From NCBI GenBank assembly GCA_013150915.1, contig JAADJE010000073.1:1-32733 (forward strand): a stretch of 32,733 bases of DNA, written 5' to 3'. This document shows positions 15,798 through 24,487 of the stretch, in pieces. The notes under the pieces were generated by a model. The model made no database searches. It worked only from the letters and a program-made list of their open reading frames with translations, and was not told the origin of the DNA. Within the stretch, counting starts at the first letter, position 1, and every line of letters starts with the position of its first letter. The translations under genes were made by a program, and so were the position numbers. This DNA is from Gammaproteobacteria bacterium (GTDB lineage Bacteria; Pseudomonadota; Gammaproteobacteria; BMS3Bbin11).

Positions 15798-17312
15798 CTA
15801 CGTCACCGTAAACTGTCCCATCATCCCTGCGTCCTCATGTTCCAGAATATGGCAATGGTACATGTAGGGCATTTTGGCATCTTTGTAAGGCCCGGTCGGT
15901 ACAAGTATTCTTACCTTTTCATCGGTATAGACGGTAACCGTATCTTTCAAGCCGTTCTCCCAACTGTAAGGCGGGCGACCATTGCGGTCAAGAATCCTGA
16001 ACTGGGTGTTATGCACATGTATCGGATGATGTGTGATTGACGGGTTGTGTAATTCCCATATTTCAAAAGTATTGGCTTTTGCCACTTCGTTGATGACGTT
16101 CATATCATACTCATTTTTATTGATAGCAAATCCGCCAGAACCAAACATCATCGTCGGGCCCATTTGCATATCCAGTTGTAGTCGACGGGTTGTGGCGATA
16201 TCTACATTTGACCAGTCTGGCAAGCTGACTAATTTTGTTGTGTTAAATGCCGCAACCTTACCAGCCTTACTGGCATCTATATGAAACAAATCGAAGTTAC
16301 TATCCAGGTCACTGTTACCCCCCATCATGCTCATCATCCCGGTATTGAGATTGCCATAACCTTTTTTATTTTGCAGTGACAGAGTTTTACCATCGGAGAC
16401 ATCAACAATGATGTCAGCACGCTCGGCAGGTGCAAGGTGGATATAGTTTAGGGTTTGTGGCTGCTCCAGCAATCCGCCATCGGTTGCAACAAGTTGAAAC
16501 GGCCGGTTGTCTGAAAAATGTAAATGATAAAAACGGGCATTCGAAGCATTATGTAATCTTAGGCGAATTAATGATTTTTTCGGTTTTAGCACCGAGTTGG
16601 CTGCACCGTTCACTAAAATAACATTGCCGTGCATCCCCTGCATTTTTTGCATACGGGTATTGCTGTAATAAAATGTACCGGATTTGTTAAAAGCGCGGTC
16701 GGTAATAATGACCGGGAAATCATCCACGCCATATTGATGCGGTATGCCTAACTGTGCATCACGGTCTTCATCTACAATTTGCATTTGCCCACCCAAGCCA
16801 CGCCATACCTGGTCAGCAGTATGGTTATGCGTATGTGAATGATAAAAATACGTTGCGGGTTCATTGATGACCTGCCACTCTGCAACCCAGGTGTCACCGG
16901 GTTTGATAGCCTGGTGTGGACCACCGTCCTGTGTGGCAGGCAAGACCATGCCGTGCCAGTGCAATGCGGCAGCTTCACCGAGCTTGTTAGTGACTTCCAT
17001 TCTTACTGTCTGATTCTTTTTAAAGCGCAACACCGGTGCCAGAAAATTTTGATTAATACCAATGGTCGGTGTATTTATATTGGGCAGAATGCGACTTTCG
17101 CCCGATTGCAGCACGAGTTTAAATACCTGTTTACCCTGTACCGTTGAACCTTCATCCAGTACGGGCAAAGCAAAATCCTGCAAGGCAAAAGAGGGTTGAT
17201 AATAAGCCCGTTGCCCTATCATCATCTGGCCCAGGGCAAAGGGGGCAAAGGACACCGCCGAAGCACCGGCAGTTACACCTAATCCACCGATTAAAAAATC
17301 ACGTCGTTTCAT
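15798..17312 (-). CDS. Tat-exported multicopper oxidase (CueO/CopA-like)
   Basis: A periplasmic oxidase of 504 residues that couples one-electron oxidation, here probably of Cu(I), to reduction of oxygen to water. A twin-arginine signal starts MKRRDFLIGG and ends near residue 28. All four copper motifs are present: HWHG (118-121), YHSHTHNH (157-164), HPIHVH (429-434) and HCHILEH (486-492) with a following Met as T1 axial ligand candidate. A Met-rich stretch (GMMSMMGG, about 315-330) could bind Cu(I). An AGGA ribosome binding site precedes the ATG. Upstream on the same strand is a Met/His-repeat exported protein, and divergently a two-component system with a Met/His-rich sensor. That supports copper tolerance rather than manganese oxidation or laccase activity. 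Confidence 0.92.
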   Translation of the reverse strand: MKRRDFLIGGLGVTAGASAVSFAPFALGQMMIGQRAYYQPSFALQDFALPVLDEGSTVQGKQVFKLVLQSGESRILPNINTPTIGINQNFLAPVLRFKKNQTVRMEVTNKLGEAAALHWHGMVLPATQDGGPHQAIKPGDTWVAEWQVINEPATYFYHSHTHNHTADQVWRGLGGQMQIVDEDRDAQLGIPHQYGVDDFPVIITDRAFNKSGTFYYSNTRMQKMQGMHGNVILVNGAANSVLKPKKSLIRLRLHNASNARFYHLHFSDNRPFQLVATDGGLLEQPQTLNYIHLAPAERADIIVDVSDGKTLSLQNKKGYGNLNTGMMSMMGGNSDLDSNFDLFHIDASKAGKVAAFNTTKLVSLPDWSNVDIATTRRLQLDMQMGPTMMFGSGGFAINKNEYDMNVINEVAKANTFEIWELHNPSITHHPIHVHNTQFRILDRNGRPPYSWENGLKDTVTVYTDEKVRILVPTGPYKDAKMPYMYHCHILEHEDAGMMGQFTVT

Positions 17313-17394
17313 TATAAATCCTGTATTGGGTTGTTATACGCCAGTCACGCTGTAGATTCATAAAACCATAAACTGATGCTATGCAACGGACTGT

Positions 17395-17428
17395 GAACCC
17401 GGTCAGATATATTATCCAGACCGGGTTC
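17395..17428. other. Intercistronic 10-bp hairpin
   Basis: GAACCCGGTC (17395-17404) and GACCGGGTTC (17419-17428) form a perfect 10-bp stem with a 14-base loop in the 185-base gap between the Met-rich protein gene and the oxidase gene. No U-run follows on the minus strand. It may set the relative amounts of the two products by partial termination or RNA processing. Confidence 0.6.
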
Positions 17429-17497
17429 TGTTCTGACAGTCTAGCCCCCTTATCATCGTAATCAGGGCGCCCTGTCCTTGTCGTCAGCTACCGAGTT

Positions 17498-17926
17498 TCA
17501 GCGTTTATTGATACTGTTGTGATGATCAGCCATTGTCTGCTGTGCTGTCGCGCTGTCATGCATTCCACCCTGTGTGGTCTGTGCAGATCTCTGGGGTGCT
17601 TGCCCCATCATTCCACCCTGCGTAACCTGCCCGTGCATACCACCCTGCGTGGATTTCTGGGCTGTCTGCCCCATCATTCCACCCTGTGTAGCCTGTCCGT
17701 GCATACCACCCTGCGTGGATTTCTGGGCTGTTTGCCCCATCATACCACCCTGTGTGGTCTGTCCGTACATACCACGTTGTGCGGTTTGTCCATGCATTCC
17801 ATTCTGCGTGGTTTGCTGGGATGTCTGCCCCATCATACCACCCTGTGCAAAGGCTACCGAGCCGATCGCCAGTCCGATGCCAGCAACTGTACCGATAATA
17901 TATGTAGAGACTGTTTTGTTTTTCAT
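17498..17926 (-). CDS. Exported Met/His/Gln-repeat protein, putative copper binder
   Basis: A 142-residue protein with a Sec signal peptide (residues 1-28, ending SVAFA) and a mature part made almost wholly of short repeats. The repeats are variants of TQGGMMGQTAQ and TQGGMHGQ, including a 22-residue unit present about twice in near-identical form. The C-terminus is HDSATAQQTMADHHNSINKR. It has no Cys and no fold I recognise. The regularly spaced Met and His fit a disordered periplasmic Cu(I)/Cu(II) or Ag(I) sponge. A good CAGGAG ribosome binding site supports the start. It precedes the multicopper oxidase on the same strand and is divergent from the two-component genes. Function is inferred from composition and neighbours only. 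Confidence 0.85.
   Translation of the reverse strand: MKNKTVSTYIIGTVAGIGLAIGSVAFAQGGMMGQTSQQTTQNGMHGQTAQRGMYGQTTQGGMMGQTAQKSTQGGMHGQATQGGMMGQTAQKSTQGGMHGQVTQGGMMGQAPQRSAQTTQGGMHDSATAQQTMADHHNSINKR
17643..17774. repeat. 66-bp tandem repeat inside the Met/His-repeat gene
   Basis: Two units of 66 bases (17643-17708 and 17709-17774), with only a few differences, encode the 22-residue protein unit. Shorter degenerate copies extend to about 17560 and 17860. The period is a multiple of three, so copy-number change would keep the frame. Confidence 0.85.
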
Positions 17927-18011
17927 GATACTTCTCCTGTCGTTTAAGAAAGTGATAAAAACATCCTTGTTGCTCGGTTATTATTTAAACATTTTCTTGT
18001 AACTGCCTAGT

Positions 18012-18087
18012 GTCAGTATCGGGGATTTTTGTAACACAGCTTATCCCTCTGGAGTGCTGTTACAATACGTTACAAAAATATACTGAC
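18012..18087. promoter_or_regulatory. Long inverted repeat in the copper-module divergent promoter
   Basis: GTCAGTAT (18012-18019) pairs with ATACTGAC (18080-18087). Inside it TTTTTGTAAC pairs with GTTACAAAAA, and then CAGC with GCTG, giving nested arms of about 29 bases. The right arm contains two GTTACAA boxes ten bases apart (18059 and 18069), the spacing used by OmpR-family regulators. It lies 31 bases before the response-regulator start and about 85 bases from the Met/His-repeat gene start. Confidence 0.6.
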
Positions 18088-18118
18088 TTACGAGGCACGA
18101 GGCGCTAAAAAGAAACTT

Positions 18119-18853
18119 ATGAATGACCAACAACACAAGGATCATATTCTGGTCGTCGATGACGATGCAGAGATTCGCCAATTACTAAAGGCCTATCTCG
18201 AAAAACATGGTCTACGTGCCAGTACCGCCGAAAACGGCATCGCGATGCGGGACGTACTGAGTAAATCAAACATTGATTTAATTGTGCTGGATTTAATGAT
18301 GCCCGGCGAAGATGGCCTGACCCTGTGCCGTAAACTACGTGCCGGCTCTCATACGCCAATTATTATGCTCACCGCACTGGGTGAAGAAACGGATAGAATT
18401 GTCGGCCTGGAAATGGGTGCCGATGACTACCTGGCCAAGCCCTTTAACCCACGTGAACTATTGGCACGCATCACCAGCGTATTGCGTCGGTCGCGTATGT
18501 TGCCCGACAGTGCGGTGCAATCCGAACCCAAAGGGGAATTATATTTTGCCGGCCTGACACTCGACACGGTTGCCCGTCACCTGATTTCTACCGAGGGCAT
18601 AGTTATCCCTCTAAGCGGTGGTGAATACCGCCTGTTACGCGTTTTTCTGGATCGTCCGAACCGCGTGATGAGCCGCGATCAGTTGCTGGAACTGGTCAGC
18701 GGTAAAGAAGCCGGACCCTATGACCGCAGTATTGATGTGCAGGTTGGGCGGCTACGCAAACGCCTGGGTGATGATAGCCGTGAGCCACGGTTGATTAAAA
18801 CCGTTCGCAGTGCCGGTTATGTCTTTACCGCAAACGTAGAAGAACAAAACTGA
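18119..18853 (+). CDS. OmpR-family response regulator, probably copper-responsive
   Basis: A 244-residue regulator with an N-terminal receiver domain and a C-terminal winged-helix DNA-binding domain (about 140-240, ending KTVRSAGYVFTA). The acidic pocket is in VVDDD (12-16), the phosphoacceptor Asp is near 58 in LIVLDLMMPGEDG, and the conserved Lys is in YLAKPF. The stop overlaps the kinase start by one base (TGATG). The copper role is inferred from the Met/His-rich kinase sensor and the divergent oxidase. Confidence 0.93.
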   Translation: MNDQQHKDHILVVDDDAEIRQLLKAYLEKHGLRASTAENGIAMRDVLSKSNIDLIVLDLMMPGEDGLTLCRKLRAGSHTPIIMLTALGEETDRIVGLEMGADDYLAKPFNPRELLARITSVLRRSRMLPDSAVQSEPKGELYFAGLTLDTVARHLISTEGIVIPLSGGEYRLLRVFLDRPNRVMSRDQLLELVSGKEAGPYDRSIDVQVGRLRKRLGDDSREPRLIKTVRSAGYVFTANVEEQN

Positions 18854-20244
18854 TGCGCCTGTTCCCACAATCGTTATTCGGTCGACTGGCACTTATCTTA
18901 TTGTCCGGCCTGTTGCTGGCACAATTACTAAGCACCCTGCTACAGTTCCATGATCGTGGCCAACGGCTATTTCAGGCCAGTGGCATGCAAAGTGCGGAGC
19001 GTATCGCCGAAATTGTGCGCCTGCTTGATGATGAGGGCGATGCAGAAAGGCAGCGACTGATTGCCATCCTGAATGTACCACCACTAAAGGTGTCGTTATC
19101 CGCGCCAGTTTGGCCAGACCAGAAACCCATTATTCCAGAATCACCCAGCGCTGAATTTCGTAATCGTCTACAGGCGCAGTTAGGTGAAGGGTATCCCTTA
19201 CACGTTGCCGTTAGCGATCAACCCGTGATGAATACTCTGCACGAAGATGACGGCCACATGATGCACATGGAATACATGGGGATGGGGGGGATGACTGCGC
19301 CCGAGGCGCTGGTCTTTTTCGCCCAGGTGAAATTAGGCGATGGCGTCTGGGTGACATTTGAAAACCGGATTGATGATGAAATCTTCGCAAGCTCAACTTC
19401 GCTTTTAGTAAATCTGGCCGTATTGATTATTATAGTGCTACTGGTGTCATTGATTGCTGTACGCGTGGCAACCCGGCCACTGACATTATTGGCAAAACAG
19501 GCCGACAAGCTGGGCAGCGACATTAACCAGCCGCCCATGGTAGAAACCGGATCGACCGAAATGCGCCATGCCAGCCATGCCTTCAATACCATGCAATGTC
19601 GCTTGCAACGCTTTATTGAAGATCGAAGTCGCTTGTTGACAGCTATCTCGCACGATCTGAAAACACCGATCACACGCATGCGCTTGCGTACTGAAATGCT
19701 CGATGATACAGAACAGCGCGAGAACTTCACCCGTAATCTTGATGAGATGGAGGCTATCGCGGGTGAAACACTGGATTTTTTACGCGCCGACGATGCCCGT
19801 GAAACTCTGCAGGCTGTTGATATCTGTGCACTTTTAGAAACTATAAAAGAGGATGCGGCAGAACTTGGTCAACAGGTTGAAATTGAAAAGTGCCAGTTAA
19901 GCCCCTATCCAGCGAGACCGCAGGCATTGAAACGCTGCATCGTTAATCTGGTTGAAAATGCGATAAAATATGCCGGTAATGCTGTTATAACCGCCAGTGA
20001 AAATGACAGCACGGTATTGATTAGCATTAGCGATTCCGGGCCGGGCATTCCCGAACAACAACTCGATACCGTCTTCGAACCGTTCTTTCGTCTGGAAACA
20101 TCACGTAGCCGCAAAACCGGTGGTACCGGGTTGGGTTTGAGTATTGCACGCAATATTGCCCTGTCACACGGTGGTGATTTACAACTTATCAATCGCAAGG
20201 AAGGCGGGCTTAAAGCTACCCTGACATTGCGACGTCACACTTAA
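18853..20244 (+). CDS. Sensor histidine kinase with Met/His-rich periplasmic domain
   Basis: A 463-residue EnvZ/CusS-type kinase. Span 1 is about 8-30, the periplasmic domain about 31-182, span 2 about 183-205, then HAMP (206-258), phosphoacceptor His267 in SHDLKTPITRMR, and a catalytic ATPase domain with NLVENAIKYA, SDSGPGIP and GGTGLGLSIA. The periplasmic domain carries HEDDGHMMHMEYMGMGGM (130-147), a Met/His cluster well suited to soft metals such as Cu(I) or Ag(I). It pairs with the regulator at 18119. It converges on ureG, with only 18 bases between the stops and no obvious terminator. Confidence 0.93.
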   Translation: MRLFPQSLFGRLALILLSGLLLAQLLSTLLQFHDRGQRLFQASGMQSAERIAEIVRLLDDEGDAERQRLIAILNVPPLKVSLSAPVWPDQKPIIPESPSAEFRNRLQAQLGEGYPLHVAVSDQPVMNTLHEDDGHMMHMEYMGMGGMTAPEALVFFAQVKLGDGVWVTFENRIDDEIFASSTSLLVNLAVLIIIVLLVSLIAVRVATRPLTLLAKQADKLGSDINQPPMVETGSTEMRHASHAFNTMQCRLQRFIEDRSRLLTAISHDLKTPITRMRLRTEMLDDTEQRENFTRNLDEMEAIAGETLDFLRADDARETLQAVDICALLETIKEDAAELGQQVEIEKCQLSPYPARPQALKRCIVNLVENAIKYAGNAVITASENDSTVLISISDSGPGIPEQQLDTVFEPFFRLETSRSRKTGGTGLGLSIARNIALSHGGDLQLINRKEGGLKATLTLRRHT

Positions 20245-20262
20245 GCTTACCTTTCCCCTGCC

Positions 20263-20892
20263 CTATAACATACCTTCCCTTTCGATAAACTGGATAATCT
20301 CATCCACGCCCTGTGATTTTTTTAGATTAGTCATGACATAAGGTCTCTCGCCTCGCATACGTTTGGTATCGGTCTGCATAATTTCAAGTGATGCGCCGAC
20401 ATAAGGTGCAAGATCGATTTTATTGATGACCAGTAGATCAGACTTTGTAATGCCCGGGCCACCCTTACGTGGAATTTTCTCGCCTTCTGCTACGTCAATC
20501 ACATAGATCGTCAGGTCTGCAAGTTCCGGACTGAAGGTAGCTGATAAATTATCACCGCCACTTTCTATAAAGACGACATCAAGCCGGGTGAATTTTTGAG
20601 TCAGATCATCGATAGCCGCCAGATTCATTGATGCATCTTCACGAATGGCTGTGTGTGGACACCCACCGGTCTCAACACCAATGATACGGTCCGCTTCAAG
20701 TGCCTGGCTATTAATCAGGAAATTCGCATCTTCCTTCGTGTAGATATCATTGGTCACGACAGCGATATCATAATTCTCACGCATCACCCGGCACACTTTA
20801 TCGAGCAATGCCGTTTTGCCTGAGCCAACGGGGCCACCAACGCCGACACGTAATGGATTTTGTGATGATTTTTGTCGCAACCTTTCTGCCAT
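20263..20892 (-). CDS. ureG: Urease accessory GTPase UreG
   Basis: A SIMIBI-class GTPase of 209 residues that powers nickel delivery to urease. The P-loop [16 protein letters not shown] is near residues 17-32. The metal-binding CPH motif lies in [32 protein letters not shown] follows, and [10 protein letters not shown] is the guanine-specificity motif. Length is normal. It is the last gene of the urease operon, 13 bases after ureF, with an AGGAT ribosome binding site. Confidence 0.97.
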   Translation of the reverse strand: MAERLRQKSSQNPLRVGVGGPVGSGKTALLDKVCRVMRENYDIAVVTNDIYTKEDANFLINSQALEADRIIGVETGGCPHTAIREDASMNLAAIDDLTQKFTRLDVVFIESGGDNLSATFSPELADLTIYVIDVAEGEKIPRKGGPGITKSDLLVINKIDLAPYVGASLEIMQTDTKRMRGERPYVMTNLKKSQGVDEIIQFIEREGML

Positions 20893-20905
20893 GATTTATC
20901 CTATT

Positions 20906-21580
20906 TCAGGAACGGAATAAACGGGTGTACTGTGTTTCATGTTGAGCACTGGCAATGGCCAGTGCAGGGCTGGAACAGCCCACCTCATCATCGGTCAGCT
21001 GTGCAGCCCTTTCGAGGACTTTATCGACCTCACTGGAAAGATGTATCAGAATTCTCTGTCCATCTGTTTGTCCCAGCGGTACCAGTTTAACCGCCGCAAT
21101 GACCAGATTTTCCAACCAGCTCCAGACAAATCCCAGACAGGCCTGATGTGGGGGGATATCCCAGGTCACACTGGCAAACGAGAAACCGGCTGCCTGGCTG
21201 GATTTTATCAGTGATTCACAGTCAGTGGTTTTTGCTATATCCAGTGAGGACAACAGACGAAAAAGTGCATAAGCACGGTTCTTCTCTTCCATTCGTAATT
21301 CTGCTGTCTCACGACTTGCCATACTCAACTCACTCCAGCGTTGCAGTGATACTGTATCGCCATCTGACCAGGCCCGCATCATGCGTAGCAGAATAGGTAT
21401 TTCCAGATCCTGCATGCTGGTCTGCAGCAGATCAGTTAACCACCGCTCCAGACTGTCGACATCATTTAGCCAACCGGCTTCCACACACCACTCAATCCCC
21501 TGAGAATAGGTGAATGCACCAATGGGTAATGATGGGCTGATCAATTGCATCAGCCGTAGCAGTGCCCGGTCAGTGATCAT
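20906..21580 (-). CDS. ureF: Urease accessory protein UreF
   Basis: A 224-residue activator that forms the UreDFG complex on apo-urease and gates UreG. The conserved opening LLRLMQLISPSLPIGAFTYS and the following QGIEWCVE are present. I start it at the ATG at 21580, which overlaps the ureE stop (ATGATCACTGA); the frame stays open to 21688, but that part is the His-codon tail of ureE read in another frame. Confidence 0.95.
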   Translation of the reverse strand: MITDRALLRLMQLISPSLPIGAFTYSQGIEWCVEAGWLNDVDSLERWLTDLLQTSMQDLEIPILLRMMRAWSDGDTVSLQRWSELSMASRETAELRMEEKNRAYALFRLLSSLDIAKTTDCESLIKSSQAAGFSFASVTWDIPPHQACLGFVWSWLENLVIAAVKLVPLGQTDGQRILIHLSSEVDKVLERAAQLTDDEVGCSSPALAIASAQHETQYTRLFRS

Positions 21581-22073
21581 GTTCACGGTCGGACTCATGC
21601 TCGTGACTGTGGGAATGACCCTGTGCGTGGCTGTGCGAATGGCCCTGCACATGCCCATAATCGCCATAGGCCCCCGGTTCAGGTTCAAATGGTGCTTTTT
21701 CGTTGAGGACTTTCAGCCCCAGCCTCTGGCAAAGCTCATCCAGTACATGATCCGTTTGATAGCGGATAAATTTCTCTGAAATCTGCAATGTGACATGTCT
21801 GTTGCCGAGGTGATAACAGGCGCGTGCCTGTTGCAGCGCATCAGCGCAATACACGGTGCTGACGGCTTCTTTCGCGGCCTTTATCATTACCGTATCACCC
21901 TCATCTGTGGCCAGATTATCCCCTTCTCTTAGTATGATGCCACGCTCGAGAAATAGACCCGCTCCCTCACCATTATCCAGTTCTACTCGCTGGCGACTTT
22001 TCTGGCGTAATTCGTAACTCAAGGTCAGCGTAAGGTCGGAGGTACCCGTCGTTTTATGAGTAAAGCGCAGCAT
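21570..22073 (-). CDS. ureE: Urease accessory nickel metallochaperone UreE
   Basis: A 167-residue nickel-binding dimer. The N-terminal peptide-binding domain contains LFLERGIILREGDNLATDEG; the metal-binding domain contains ACYHLGNRH, with the conserved His. The C-terminal tail from about residue 140 is His-rich (GHSHSHAQGHSHSHEHE), as in the Klebsiella protein, for extra nickel storage. It overlaps ureF by 11 bases. Confidence 0.96.
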   Translation of the reverse strand: MLRFTHKTTGTSDLTLTLSYELRQKSRQRVELDNGEGAGLFLERGIILREGDNLATDEGDTVMIKAAKEAVSTVYCADALQQARACYHLGNRHVTLQISEKFIRYQTDHVLDELCQRLGLKVLNEKAPFEPEPGAYGDYGHVQGHSHSHAQGHSHSHEHESDREHDH

Positions 22074-22075
22074 GT

Positions 22076-23779
22076 CTAAAATAGAAAATAACGTTGTGCC
22101 ATTGGCAAAACCTTTGCAGGCTCACAGGTCAATAACTCACCGTCAGCCCGTACTTCATAAGTTTGCGGGTCAACCGAAATCTCTGGCAGGTAATCATTCA
22201 ACAACATGTCTTCTTTTGTTACTGAACGGCACTGTTTCACCACAGCGATCATGCTTTGCAAATTGAGTTCTTCATGCACCCCCGCGTCGTAGCCTGCCTG
22301 AGACAGGAAGGTCATCGATGTGGCAGTGCGTGCCCCGCCCAGGGCTGCAAACATGTGACGATAGTGTACCGGCTGGGGCGTTGGGATGGATGCATTCGGA
22401 TCACCCATAGGCGCAGCAACGATCATTCCGCCTTTAATTATCATGCTGGGTTTACTGCCAAAAAAGGCCGGTTTCCATAATACCAGATCAGCCAGTTTAG
22501 CGACTTCTACCGAACCGACTTCATGACTGATACCATGCGCCAGAGCCGGATTGATCGTGTATTTGGCAATATAGCGTTTGGCCCGCGCATTATCTGACTC
22601 TGCCGGGTCAGCAGCCAGACTGCCGCGCTGCACCCGCATTTTGTGAGCGGTCTGCCAGGTACGTATAATAACCTCTCCAACACGCCCCATGGCCTGCGAG
22701 TCCGACGCAATCATTGAAAAGGCACCCAGGTCATGCAGTATGTCTTCGGCCGCAATGGTCTCTCTCCTGATGCGTGATTCAGCAAAGGCCACATCTTCGG
22801 CAATATTCGGGTCAAGGTGATGACAGACCATCAGCATATCCAGATGTTCATCAATGGTGTTAATGGTGTAGGGGCGGGTCGGGTTAGTTGAAGAAGGCAA
22901 TACATTTTTATAGCCACAGGCCTTGATGATGTCCGGCGCATGGCCACCACCTGCCCCTTCTGTGTGATAGGTATGAATCGTGCGCCCTTTCATGGCGGCG
23001 AGACTGTCTTCAACAAATCCGGATTCATTCAGGGTGTCTGTATGAATCGCAACCTGCACATCGTATTCTTCGGCTACCGCCAGGCAATTATCAATGGATG
23101 CAGGGGTGGTCCCCCAGTCCTCGTGCAATTTAAGACCAATGGCCCCAGCCATGACTTGCTCCACCAGTGCCTCGGGTAAACTGGCATTCCCTTTCCCGAG
23201 ATAACCAAGATTCATGGGCAGTTCATCCGATGCCTGCAGCATTCTGTGGATATTCCAGGGGCCTGGGGTACATGTGGTGGCATTTGTCCCGGTTGCCGGA
23301 CCGGTTCCACCACCCAGCATCGTCGTCACACCCGACATCAGGGCATCATCGACCTGTTGTGGACAGATAAAATGTATATGTGAATCGACACCTCCGGCAG
23401 TCAATATCTGCCCTTCTCCGGCAATCACCTCGGTACCCGGCCCAATAATGATATTGACCGCCGCCTGGGTATCGGGGTTGCCTGCCTTGCCTATCCCCGC
23501 TATACGCCCATCCTTGATACCGACATCCGCCTTAACGATACCCCAGTAATCCAGAATCAGGGCATTGGTAATGACCACATCGACAACTTCGTCAGATATT
23601 CTTTGACTCTGCCCCATGCCATCACGAATAACCTTGCCCCCCCCAAATTTGACCTCGTCACCATAGACGGTGTGGTCATCCTCAACGGCAATCCACAAAT
23701 CCGAATCACCGAGACGTATACGGTCACCGGTACTGGGGCCATACATTTCGGCATAGGCCTGTTTACTGATTTTTGCCAT
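22076..23779 (-). CDS. ureC: Urease alpha subunit UreC
   Basis: The catalytic subunit, 567 residues, hydrolysing urea to ammonia and carbamate. Nickel ligands fall at the classical numbering: His134 and His136 in SHIHF, Lys217 (carbamylated) in GLKLHEDWG, His246 in VAIHTDT and His272 in [10 protein letters not shown]. The flap motif MVCHHLD contains the active-site Cys and His at about 320-321. Nothing is missing, so it should be active. It follows the fused ureAB gene with a 2-base gap. Confidence 0.98.
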   Translation of the reverse strand: MAKISKQAYAEMYGPSTGDRIRLGDSDLWIAVEDDHTVYGDEVKFGGGKVIRDGMGQSQRISDEVVDVVITNALILDYWGIVKADVGIKDGRIAGIGKAGNPDTQAAVNIIIGPGTEVIAGEGQILTAGGVDSHIHFICPQQVDDALMSGVTTMLGGGTGPATGTNATTCTPGPWNIHRMLQASDELPMNLGYLGKGNASLPEALVEQVMAGAIGLKLHEDWGTTPASIDNCLAVAEEYDVQVAIHTDTLNESGFVEDSLAAMKGRTIHTYHTEGAGGGHAPDIIKACGYKNVLPSSTNPTRPYTINTIDEHLDMLMVCHHLDPNIAEDVAFAESRIRRETIAAEDILHDLGAFSMIASDSQAMGRVGEVIIRTWQTAHKMRVQRGSLAADPAESDNARAKRYIAKYTINPALAHGISHEVGSVEVAKLADLVLWKPAFFGSKPSMIIKGGMIVAAPMGDPNASIPTPQPVHYRHMFAALGGARTATSMTFLSQAGYDAGVHEELNLQSMIAVVKQCRSVTKEDMLLNDYLPEISVDPQTYEVRADGELLTCEPAKVLPMAQRYFLF

Positions 23780-23781
23780 TA

Positions 23782-24420
23782 TTATTCCTCTACAGCACCC
23801 ATGACGAGCCCATTGAAACCGTAAATTTTCTTATCTCCTGCATACCTGACTAAAACCACTTCGCGCGTCTGCCCTGGCTCAAAACGCACCGCCGTGCCTG
23901 CAGGGATGTCCAGCCTGAAACCCCGGCTCTTTTCACGTTCAAATATCAGACCTTTGTTTACTTCATAAAAATGATAATGTGAGCCTACCTGAATTGGTCG
24001 ATCACCGGTATTTGCAACACTAAGAGTAACAGCTTCACGATCGACATTAATCTCTCGTTCGCCTTCACCTGCGACGATCTCACCGGGTTGAAATCCATCC
24101 ACCGCCCCACCCTCTACCGGCATAATGGGGGTATGTACCGTCACCAGTTTTGTGCCATCGGGAAAGGTGGCTTCCACCTGAACATCGTGGATCATCTCAG
24201 CAATGCCATCCATCACATCTGCCATCGTCAATAAAGTGCGACCATGATCCATCAACTGTGCCACCGTCATGCCTTCACGCGCACCCTCCATGATGGCACC
24301 GCTAATATAGGCCACGGCTTCCGGGTAATTCAGTTTTAGCCCCCTGTCCTTGCGACGCTCGGCGAGCAGTGCGGCGGTAAACAGTAAAAGTTTGTCTTTT
24401 TCACGTGGGGTAAGTTCCAT
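23782..24420 (-). CDS. ureAB: Fused urease gamma-beta subunit UreAB
   Basis: One 212-residue protein carrying both small urease subunits. The gamma part (1 to about 100) starts [20 protein letters not shown] and includes [17 protein letters not shown]; the beta part (about 105-212) includes [32 protein letters not shown] in pieces, and ends near NGLVMGA. Most proteobacteria have separate ureA and ureB; fusion is best known from Helicobacter. No stop or frameshift is visible between the parts. The operon order is otherwise standard. Confidence 0.95.
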   Translation of the reverse strand: MELTPREKDKLLLFTAALLAERRKDRGLKLNYPEAVAYISGAIMEGAREGMTVAQLMDHGRTLLTMADVMDGIAEMIHDVQVEATFPDGTKLVTVHTPIMPVEGGAVDGFQPGEIVAGEGEREINVDREAVTLSVANTGDRPIQVGSHYHFYEVNKGLIFEREKSRGFRLDIPAGTAVRFEPGQTREVVLVRYAGDKKIYGFNGLVMGAVEE

Positions 24421-24487
24421 AATTATGTCCTGTTTATGGGGGTCGCTATGGATTCAGGATGACCATTCATGAGTCGATAGAGCCCCC

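Noticed and set aside
17560-17860. Possible CRISPR array
   Set aside because: The repeats are contiguous, in frame and coding, with no unique spacers.
17519-18002. Two plus-strand 142-codon ORFs rich in Cys/Pro and His/Leu
   Set aside because: They are antisense readings of the in-frame Met/His repeat gene; the 66-bp period keeps every frame open.
21581-21688. Longer N-terminus for UreF
   Set aside because: It is the His-codon tail of ureE in another frame; family members begin near the ATG at 21580.
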